Shown: in pieces, positions 1-5,170 of the stretch
How the letters are laid out: the number at the start of each line of letters is the position of its first letter
Position numbering within the stretch: the stretch's first letter is position 1
NCBI GenBank assembly: GCA_017848155.1
Contig: JAGAKC010000156.1
Span: 1-5,170, forward strand
Source: Oscillospiraceae bacterium
GTDB lineage: Bacteria; Bacillota; Clostridia; Oscillospirales; Ruminococcaceae
Direction of reading: 5' to 3'
DNA length: 5,170 bases
Made by a program: the position numbers and the translations under genes
The notes under the pieces: model-generated
Told to the model about the DNA's origin: nothing
The model's database searches: none
The model's input: the letters and a program-made list of their open reading frames with translations, nothing else

Positions 1-2425
1 AGCCGACACAGTATCTGAGATCGCAGACAGCGGTGAGCTTGCCGATGTCGCCGCAGGAGTTGGTGAATTTATCGCAGGAACGCTTACGTTCCTGCTCAAG
101 AACCTGAAGCTGATCCTGTCGGCTGTGACGGGAATCACCTCGGCGATCATCGCATTCAAGACCGCCGCCCTGCTGACAAAGGTGATATCCAGCTGGCAGA
201 CCGCCGCACTGCAGGTAAAGCTGCTCGCAGGAGCACAGAATACTGTCGCTTTGCAGACCGCCGCCACAAACGGCACGCTTACCGCACAGGAGATAATCTA
301 CTCATTGCTTAGCGGCAAGATCGACATTGCTACAGCTAAAACGGCGCTGCTCAATACCACGATGGCGGCGAATCCTGCGGCTATAATTGCAACAGCCGTT
401 GGACTGCTCGCAGCAGCGCTGACAGGTTTTGCGCTGTGTGCAGGTGACGCAAAGGACGAGACCGATGAGCTTGCTGATGCAACTGAAAGATTGCACCAAA
501 ATACTGAGGATGCCATTGAACGCGGAGAGGCTGAGCTGTCTATTATTCAGAAAAAGGCTGCAAGGTACGAAGAACTCCGAAATGGTATTGGTCTAACAAA
601 TGCAGAACATCAGGAGTTGATCAGTCTTGCTGATGAATTGCAGAATGTTTTAGGCGATGAAGTGTCAGTTGTTAATGGACTTACAGGAGAATACAACGAT
701 CTCTCTGATGCTGTTGATAATTATATTAATAAGCAGAAACAGCAAATAAAGCTGGAGGCTTATAAAGAACAGGCAATAGAAGCACAGAAGCTGATATATG
801 AGATTGACAAAGAAATAGCCGAATATCAGAAGGACTTAAATGAAGTACAATCTAATCAAAACACTACTTCCTCTGCTTGGGGTGCTGATTTTTTTGGCAA
901 TTACTTTGAAACAGATATTGGTGAATCTGCCATTGAAAACAAAATTTCAGAATTGGAAGCTGAAAGGGCAAGACTTCAAGCCGATTCAGATAAATATTTC
1001 GATGAGCTTACCGCAAGCTTTGAATCCGACACCAAACCGTTCACTCCCGGTGCCAGCACAGCCGACTATTACAGATCCATGGGTGAAGAATACAATCGGC
1101 AGTACGAGGAGAAGCAGCGCCTGCGAGAGGAAGAAGCTGCCGCAAACGAGGAACGCTTCCGTCAGGAGCGTGAGCTGCTGGATTATCAGCATGATATGGA
1201 GCTTATTAGTGAAGAGGAATACTACACACAGCTTGCGGCACTGCGTGACAAGTACCTGCTGACGAACTCCGACGAATGGCGAAGCGTAAATGTGGAGATC
1301 AAAAAGCATTATGACTCCCTTTCGGAGGAGCAGCAGAAAGCCTACGACAAGCGGCTGTCGGAACAGCAGAAGGCTGATGATGAAGCGGCAAAGGCACGCA
1401 CAGCTGCCTACAACGAGGAGCGGTCACAGCTGCAGTTCAGGCTAAAGACCAATCAGATCACCGAAAAGCAGTATTATTCCGAGCTTGCAAAGATACGTGA
1501 CAAGTATCTGGATAAAAACTCGGCGGAATGGCGCAACGCATACCTCGAGGCATATCAGTATAACCAGCAGATAATTCAGGAGAACAAGGATACGCTGACT
1601 CAGATGCTGTCTGATGCGGCAGACACAACTCTGGCAGCGCTGGAGAATGTCACTTCGGCACGCAACGGAATGGCTTCCAAGCTGATGGACTTTAACAAGA
1701 CCTTTGAAAAGGTCACAGAAACTGTCCCCGAAACGATCGCGGTCAAAGGTGATTTCACGATCACAACTGCAGAGCATGAGGTGGAGAGATACCGTATGGA
1801 CGCCGACAGCGTTGAGGACAATATCAAGGTGCTGGAGGATTACGGCGCAATGCTGGACGCACTAAAGGCACGTGGTGCGGACGATGCAACGATGAGTGAG
1901 ATACTGGCTATGGATATCGATGAGGCTATGGAGTTCGGCAGTCAGCTGCTCGGTATGTCTGACAAGGAGTGGAGCAGCTACTTTGACAGCATGGCGAAGT
2001 ACAGAGATACCGCCAATGAGATAGCTGAAAAGTATTATCAGAGCGAGGTCGATAACCTGCGCAGTAACTTCATCGACAAAGTCCGCAGTGAGCTGGACGG
2101 ACTTGATTCGGACATGTATAATATCGGCGCTGATGTGGCGGCGCAATTTGTTACCGGGTGGAATGAGGCTCTCGGCACAAAAGACCTCACGGTCGGCGAG
2201 CTGATGCGAGCAGTATCGAGCGGTACTATGGACACCGCTCCCAAAGCCGCACAGCAGCTTACCGCATCAAAGGAAGCTGTTGCAGGAGCGGAAGCGTCAG
2301 CCAAAAACAGCAGCTCCACATATCACCTGCCGATCTATATCGGCGGAACAAAGCTGACTGATATCATTATAGACGCCATCAACGGCAAGATAGTCCAGAC
2401 GGGTAAAAATGTACTTAAGGGGTGA
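1..2425 (+). CDS. Phage tail tape measure protein, C-terminal part (5' end outside window)
   Basis: The frame is open from the left edge (first full codon at base 2) to TGA at 2423-2425, giving 807 residues. The GTG at 125 is internal, because the frame continues upstream without a stop. Tape measure proteins fill the tail tube, set its length and are ejected into the host envelope. Seen here: hydrophobic helices at about residues 26-63 and 122-149, the second containing the AANPAAIIATAVGLL-type segment usual in the family; a charged, coiled-coil-like stretch at about 160-338; a second Glu/Gln/Arg-rich helical stretch at about 360-530 with an internal repeat; and a C-terminal YIGGTKLTDIIIDAIN...TGK tail that I recognise from Firmicutes tape measure proteins. 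No lysozyme, M23 or NlpC/P60 peptidase motif is visible in this part. The section at about bases 520-1015 is much AT-richer than the rest. The family call is firm; total length is unknown. Confidence 0.9.
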   Translation, partial: ADTVSEIADSGELADVAAGVGEFIAGTLTFLLKNLKLILSAVTGITSAIIAFKTAALLTKVISSWQTAALQVKLLAGAQNTVALQTAATNGTLTAQEIIYSLLSGKIDIATAKTALLNTTMAANPAAIIATAVGLLAAALTGFALCAGDAKDETDELADATERLHQNTEDAIERGEAELSIIQKKAARYEELRNGIGLTNAEHQELISLADELQNVLGDEVSVVNGLTGEYNDLSDAVDNYINKQKQQIKLEAYKEQAIEAQKLIYEIDKEIAEYQKDLNEVQSNQNTTSSAWGADFFGNYFETDIGESAIENKISELEAERARLQADSDKYFDELTASFESDTKPFTPGASTADYYRSMGEEYNRQYEEKQRLREEEAAANEERFRQERELLDYQHDMELISEEEYYTQLAALRDKYLLTNSDEWRSVNVEIKKHYDSLSEEQQKAYDKRLSEQQKADDEAAKARTAAYNEERSQLQFRLKTNQITEKQYYSELAKIRDKYLDKNSAEWRNAYLEAYQYNQQIIQENKDTLTQMLSDAADTTLAALENVTSARNGMASKLMDFNKTFEKVTETVPETIAVKGDFTITTAEHEVERYRMDADSVEDNIKVLEDYGAMLDALKARGADDATMSEILAMDIDEAMEFGSQLLGMSDKEWSSYFDSMAKYRDTANEIAEKYYQSEVDNLRSNFIDKVRSELDGLDSDMYNIGADVAAQFVTGWNEALGTKDLTVGELMRAVSSGTMDTAPKAAQQLTASKEAVAGAEASAKNSSSTYHLPIYIGGTKLTDIIIDAINGKIVQTGKNVLKG
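520..1015 (+). other. AT-rich block inside the tape measure gene (likely recombined module)
   Basis: By hand count, bases 541-1020 contain 177 G+C of 480 (37%). Bases 1-480 contain 270 of 480 (56%), and bases 1021-1200 contain 98 of 180 (54%). Codon choice changes as well: ATA, TTA, AAT, GTT and AGA/AGG-type AT-rich codons become common inside the block, while the flanks favour CTG, GCC and GGC. The reading frame stays open across both borders. The block encodes most of the charged helical module that follows the membrane-like helix. The edges are approximate. Confidence 0.7.
1163..1282 (+). repeat. Tape measure internal repeat, copy 1 (40 residues)
   Basis: This is the first copy of a diverged protein-level repeat, with the pattern ER..L...I.E..YY..LA..RDKYL..NS.EWR. 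Aligned without gaps to copy 2 at 1415-1534, it has 19 identical residues of 40, strongest in the second half around RDKYL and EWR. The two copies are 252 bases apart start to start. The motif resembles helical segments common in phage tape measure proteins, so duplication within this gene is likely but old. Confidence 0.7.
1415..1534 (+). repeat. Tape measure internal repeat, copy 2 (40 residues)
   Basis: This is the second copy of the repeat described at 1163-1282, beginning EERSQLQF and ending with NSAEWR. The DNA is also similar around the core, for example CGTGACAAGTA in both copies. The copy is followed by more helix-forming Gln/Asn/Glu-rich sequence. Confidence 0.7.
2417..2422 (+). promoter_or_regulatory. 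Ribosome binding site deciding the start of the small tail gene
   Basis: AAGGGG lies at the very end of the tape measure reading frame. Three in-frame starts follow or overlap it: GTG 2422, ATG 2425 (overlapping the TGA stop) and ATG 2431. Only ATG 2431 has a usual spacing (8 bases); ATG 2425 would be 2 bases away. Translation of this gene is probably coupled to termination on the tape measure gene. Confidence 0.65.
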
Positions 2426-2430
2426 TGATC

Positions 2431-2790
2431 ATGATCTGGTGGAACAGCGAGCCGCTTCCTGTACCTTCTAACATACAGTACACGTATCGGAATGTTGAGG
2501 GCACCAACAGCGGACAGACCCTCGGCGGTGATTATTCCAAAAAGATCATCGCACGAAAGGAAGATCTGCTCGTATCCTGGGAGGGACTGTCCTCTAAGGA
2601 AGCTGAAACGGTCGGGAGGCTCCGCAGCAGCACCTACGGGAGCCTTACGTTCTATAGTCCTGCAGAGGGCGCTTTCGTAACAAGGACGATGCACATTGAA
2701 ACTCAATCGCAGGAGCTGACTTCGGCACAGCTTTCAAGCGGTATGCTGGACGGCAGTTTCAGCGCATCGGTACATTTTAAACAGCGTTAA
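2431..2790 (+). CDS. Small tail protein between tape measure and hub (DUF6711-like, possible tail-tip component)
   Basis: The gene encodes 119 residues from ATG 2431, chosen for the 8-base spacing to AAGGGG; starts at 2425 or 2422 would add two or three residues. Visible features are an N-terminal MIWWN...PLPVPS segment, a central SGQTLGGDY...KKIIARKEDLLVSWEGLS section (about 27-54), a YGSLTFYSPAEG turn (about 69-80), and a beta-like C-terminus ending SASVHFKQR. There is no signal peptide or membrane segment. The layout matches, from memory, small uncharacterised Firmicutes phage proteins of about 110-120 residues encoded directly after the tape measure gene (the DUF6711 type). Position implies a structural role at the tail tip. 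It is far shorter than a usual Dit (roughly 200-300 residues), so a classical Dit call is not supported. It is surely a real gene, but its function is inferred mainly from position. Confidence 0.75.
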   Translation: MIWWNSEPLPVPSNIQYTYRNVEGTNSGQTLGGDYSKKIIARKEDLLVSWEGLSSKEAETVGRLRSSTYGSLTFYSPAEGAFVTRTMHIETQSQELTSAQLSSGMLDGSFSASVHFKQR

Positions 2791-2796
2791 AAGGAG
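2791..2796 (+). promoter_or_regulatory. Ribosome binding site of the tail hub gene
   Basis: AAGGAG begins immediately after the TAA of the small tail gene and is followed by the 7-base spacer TTTTAAA and ATG 2804. Placement and spacing are standard, and they fix the start of the hub protein. Confidence 0.85.
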
Positions 2797-2803
2797 TTTT
2801 AAA

Positions 2804-4321
2804 ATGATCAGTATTAGCTTTAAAAAGGTCGGAATGCTCGCAATGGATCCGATCACCGATAACGATCTGTTCGAGTTCGAGATCACAAAGAGCTGCTTCA
2901 GCGGCGAAACGTTCGAGCTCGGCGGAGTCTGTGCAAAGTCGCTGTATCTGCTGATAGACAATCATTCTCGGCGGTTTACTCCCGGACTGCTTGCAAATTC
3001 CAGAATGGAGGTATACATCAACGGATATTATCTCGGCAGCTATAATGTGGGGCAGCCTAAGCACCGTGGCGGAGTCATCGAGATCACTGCTTTTGATGAC
3101 ATGACCATGCTGGATGTGGAGTATCCGAGCACATACATCTTTCCACAGCAGTTCAGAGATGTGTATACGCAGTGCCTCGGAGCGGCTGGACTTCCGTCCG
3201 AATATGTGCTGAATGCGCTGTACAACAACGGTATCATATCGGGTAAGTATAACGAGTACATCTACGCAAATTCCTGCCGCAAGCTGATATCGGGTATGGC
3301 AGAATGGAACGGCGGCTTTGCCTATATCAACGACAGTGACAGGCTTCAGGTAGATCTGTTTTCAAAAGATGTGACCAAGACGTTTTCGTCAGGGGATCTG
3401 ATGGAGCTTGAATACTCCGATGATACGATCACTTTTACCAAGATCAAGACCTCGCAGAACAACAAGACCTACGAAAAAGGCACGGACGGCGGCTATACAC
3501 TTGTGATAAACAATCAGTATATAAGCTACGGACTTCTGGACGAGCATTTTGAGCTGTATCTTAATATCCTGTACGAATATTACAATGATTTTACGCTGAC
3601 CCCGATGTCGTTTACTCTTGCCGAGCCTGATTTCGAGCTTAAGCTCGGCGACCGTGTATCTGTATATGATGAGGAAGAGATGAGATATGTCACGGGCAAT
3701 ATCTCAAAGATCACCATAAGCGGCAACTGCTCCATGACGGTGACCTGCGGCGGCTTTGCCAACGGTACGACCTCGTCAGGCAGCTACACTCCGTCAGGCG
3801 TAGGTCAGAGCGTTCAATCCAAGACCGCCGAGAAGCTCCACACATCAGGGAGCGCTTATTATGCTGTGACGAGATCAATCAACCGTGCAGGTAATCCTGT
3901 GGACGGATTGTTTCTCAGCAACGGCACGACCGAGCTTGCTATATGCGATAACAGCGGAACTGATTCAGACGGTAATGCTTATCATGGATGGTATATCCAG
4001 AATAAGGCTTCGGGCGGTTTTCGGCTCAATACCATGGTCAGTGATGCGTATAGCCAATTCAGTGTCGTCGGAGATGGTATGACATTACAGATGCGTGACA
4101 GTGCGCTGTCCGTGGAAATGAAATACATCAAGCCAGAGGGCGGCATAGGCTGGAGAACGATGCATCTTAAGAACGACCTGTTTGATGTATATCTCGGCAA
4201 CGGAGCATTCATTCAGTTCACCAGCGGCGGATTTACTATCCATGCGGCAAATAACATCAATCTTACGCTTACCGCTGACGGTCTTGAGATTAACGGCAAA
4301 AAGGTAGTACTTACGGAATAA
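2804..4321 (+). CDS. Tail hub / baseplate protein (gp27/Tal-like N-terminal region) with beta-rich C-terminal extension
   Basis: The gene encodes 505 residues, with its start set by AAGGAG seven bases upstream. The first 320 residues read like a tail hub of the gp27/Tal type, which caps the tube and carries tip proteins. They include a beta-rich start with FSGETFELGGVCAKSLYLLI (about 32-51), a MEVYINGYYLGSYNV strand pair (about 68-82), a mixed middle region with a small helical part (about 111-170), and a closing PDFELKLGDRVSVYDEEE...GNISKITISGN section (about 275-308) of the sort that ends hub domains. A Gly/Ser/Thr linker (about 320-340) leads to a C-terminal region (about 341-505) rich in short strands and Gly-Asn-Asp turns, ending NINLTLTADGLEINGKK, like a stiff beta-stalk or short fibre. 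No peptidase or lysozyme motif is recognisable. The hub role is inferred from domain pattern and gene order; it could also be annotated simply as tail protein or minor structural protein. Confidence 0.7.
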   Translation: MISISFKKVGMLAMDPITDNDLFEFEITKSCFSGETFELGGVCAKSLYLLIDNHSRRFTPGLLANSRMEVYINGYYLGSYNVGQPKHRGGVIEITAFDDMTMLDVEYPSTYIFPQQFRDVYTQCLGAAGLPSEYVLNALYNNGIISGKYNEYIYANSCRKLISGMAEWNGGFAYINDSDRLQVDLFSKDVTKTFSSGDLMELEYSDDTITFTKIKTSQNNKTYEKGTDGGYTLVINNQYISYGLLDEHFELYLNILYEYYNDFTLTPMSFTLAEPDFELKLGDRVSVYDEEEMRYVTGNISKITISGNCSMTVTCGGFANGTTSSGSYTPSGVGQSVQSKTAEKLHTSGSAYYAVTRSINRAGNPVDGLFLSNGTTELAICDNSGTDSDGNAYHGWYIQNKASGGFRLNTMVSDAYSQFSVVGDGMTLQMRDSALSVEMKYIKPEGGIGWRTMHLKNDLFDVYLGNGAFIQFTSGGFTIHAANNINLTLTADGLEINGKKVVLTE

Positions 4322-4323
4322 AC

Positions 4324-4330
4324 AAGGAGG
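4324..4330 (+). promoter_or_regulatory. Strong ribosome binding site of the tail fibre gene
   Basis: AAGGAGG is followed by TAAAT and ATG 4336. It is the best Shine-Dalgarno match in the window, in a 14-base gap after the hub stop. It suggests high expression of the fibre relative to the upstream tail-tip genes. Confidence 0.85.
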
Positions 4331-4335
4331 TAAAT

Positions 4336-5170
4336 ATGGCAGTAAAAACAATAACTCTCGACGGAACAGAGGGATGCATCACAGGTCTTTGCGGCTGCTA
4401 TGCATCGGTGCTGAATCAGGGTGCAGCAACAGTGTACGCATCCCCGACACCTGATATCACGGCAGGAGCTGACGGAGTAACTCCCGTTCCTGCAGGCGGC
4501 TCGGCTCTGGTAGAATGCGGTGATACGCTGTATCTGCTCGGTACAGGCGAGGTAACAGCTGTAGGACACAGTCAGCCTGTACCTTTTTTTAAGCCTGCCC
4601 TCTCATCGGGAGAGGGCGGAGCTGATGCGGTGGCAAGAACAGCCATCGAAAACCACGAAAAAAACACGGATATCCACCTGACAGCGGCGGATGTTGCATC
4701 TATCGCAAGCAACGACAATGCGCTTATCAACAGCAATTTCCGAATCAATCAGCGTGGTAAGTCGGAATATGCATATGACTCATCGACCCGTGGCTACACA
4801 GTGGATATGTGGCAGCTCGTCCGTGAGGGCAATATGCTGACGGTGCTGGACGACGGTGTTAAGCTCGGTTATGTGTCTGGAAGCTCACCGACGCTGCCTT
4901 CGCATATGTTACAGCGCATCGAGAATTATGCGGATTACGCAGGTTGCACTGTAACAGCAAGCGCATACATCAAGGAAACTACATCGGCATATCCGCAGCT
5001 CCTCATTGTGTACAAAAAGGACGGTGCCAATCATCACAAAAATATGAAGGCTGCGGCAGGACTTAACACCATATCGTTCGACATTCCCGAAGACATCACA
5101 GGGCTTGAGGTGTGGCTGTACGGCGCGGATGTGCGCACGGGTGACACCACTGACAGTTACAGCATCATCG
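4336..5170 (+). CDS. Modular tail fibre / receptor-binding protein, N-terminal part (3' end outside window)
   Basis: The frame is open from ATG 4336 to the right edge, giving 278 full codons. Residues 1 to about 80 form a small beta-type domain (NQGAATVYASPTPD, then GADGVTPVPAGGSALV, then TLYLLGTGEVTAVG) like short Firmicutes phage domains that anchor fibres; it has four cysteines (14, 19, 21, 61). A linker with an HEKNTDIHLTAADV segment (107-120) resembles the H..N..IHLTA element of tail fibre repeats. From about residue 130 a new domain begins with INSNFRINQRGKSEY and GYTVDMW, followed by a strand-rich part with LQRIENYADYAGCTVTASAYIK (192-213), typical of jelly-roll carbohydrate-binding-like domains in fibre proteins. 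The likely role is host surface binding; the ligand cannot be read from sequence. The gene carries a T7 run plus hairpin at the domain border and an A7 run at 4658-4664. Closely coupled to the hub gene. Confidence 0.8.
   Translation, partial: MAVKTITLDGTEGCITGLCGCYASVLNQGAATVYASPTPDITAGADGVTPVPAGGSALVECGDTLYLLGTGEVTAVGHSQPVPFFKPALSSGEGGADAVARTAIENHEKNTDIHLTAADVASIASNDNALINSNFRINQRGKSEYAYDSSTRGYTVDMWQLVREGNMLTVLDDGVKLGYVSGSSPTLPSHMLQRIENYADYAGCTVTASAYIKETTSAYPQLLIVYKKDGANHHKNMKAAAGLNTISFDIPEDITGLEVWLYGADVRTGDTTDSYSII
4584..4617 (+). promoter_or_regulatory. Candidate -1 ribosomal frameshift signal (T7 slippery run plus hairpin) in the fibre gene
   Basis: Seven T residues (4584-4590) are read as CCT TTT TTT, so they form the heptamer T_TTT_TTT in the correct phase for a -1 slip. 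A 6-base spacer (4591-4596) precedes a perfect 8-bp stem, GCCCTCTC (4597-4604) and GAGAGGGC (4610-4617), with the 5-base loop ATCGG. One G-T and one G-C pair could extend the stem to ten pairs. After a -1 slip the next codon is TAA (4590-4592), giving an 85-residue product that ends ...PVPFF. Layout matches known prokaryotic frameshift sites; use in the cell is untested. Confidence 0.4.

Noticed and set aside
125..127. GTG at 125 as the true start of the tape measure gene
   Set aside because: The frame is open back to the window edge with matching tape-measure-like sequence (a hydrophobic helix spans this point), and no good ribosome binding site precedes the GTG.
840..1262. A 140-codon + strand open frame overlapping the tape measure gene in another phase
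   Set aside because: It lies wholly inside the strongly supported tape measure frame, has no suitable ribosome binding site, and its translation is low-complexity with no recognisable domain. Its existence owes much to the AT-rich composition of the block.
2335..2706. A 123-codon minus-strand open frame across the end of the tape measure gene and the small tail gene, and other antisense frames of 60-120 codons elsewhere
   Set aside because: They run against a continuous set of + strand tail genes, show no family resemblance, and are expected by chance opposite GC-rich coding DNA.
3634..3647. Perfect 14-base palindrome CGAGCTTAAGCTCG in the hub gene
   Set aside because: It codes for the FELKLG motif using the gene's preferred codons, has no loop for a stable hairpin and no T run after it. 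It is best explained as a coding coincidence.
4597..4617. The fibre-gene hairpin as an intrinsic terminator
   Set aside because: On the + strand the T run precedes the stem rather than following it, and on the minus strand the stem is followed by A residues. Neither orientation makes a terminator, and the fibre frame continues through it.
4726..5170. Possible diversity-generating retroelement variable region in the fibre gene
   Set aside because: Such regions lie at the 3' end of the target gene with AAC-rich variable codons and a nearby template repeat and reverse transcriptase. The visible part shows none of these, and the 3' end is outside the window.

Overview
The window is a stretch of a tailed-phage (siphovirus-like) tail module, almost certainly from a prophage or phage of a Gram-positive anaerobe of the Clostridia. 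A Ruminococcus/Oscillospiraceae-type host is my best guess. The evidence is strong AAGGAG-type ribosome binding sites in front of the genes, moderately high GC (about 55% in the parts I counted), codon use rich in GAG/CTG/GGC, and protein motifs I associate with Firmicutes gut prophages. The host assignment is an impression, not a computed result.

Layout: all genes are on the + strand, tightly packed, with no intergenic gap over 15 bases. (1) Bases 1-2425 hold the C-terminal 807 residues of a tail tape measure protein whose start lies upstream of the window. (2) Bases 2431-2790 hold a small 119-residue tail protein, coupled to the tape measure stop. (3) Bases 2804-4321 hold a 505-residue tail hub/baseplate protein with a beta-rich C-terminal extension. 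(4) Bases 4336-5170 hold the first 278 residues of a modular tail fibre or receptor-binding protein that runs off the right edge. No promoter, terminator, RNA gene, CRISPR array, insertion sequence or attachment site was seen. The genes look like the interior of one long late tail operon.

How they fit together: the tape measure protein sets tail length and is expelled towards the host membrane. The small protein and the hub would form the tail-tip complex, and the fibre would attach through its N-terminal domain and bind the cell surface through a jelly-roll-like domain. There is no full-length Dit (distal tail) gene between tape measure and hub.

Two things stand out. A T7 run in the fibre gene sits in exactly the frame needed for a -1 slip, with a six-base spacer and a perfect 8-bp GC-rich hairpin after it; the -1 frame stops at once, which would release an 85-residue N-terminal domain. 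Separately, a stretch of about 500 bases in the tape measure gene is markedly AT-rich (37% GC against 56% and 54% on its two sides), which looks like a recombined module. Otherwise this is ordinary phage tail DNA, and I see no evidence of a wholly new system.
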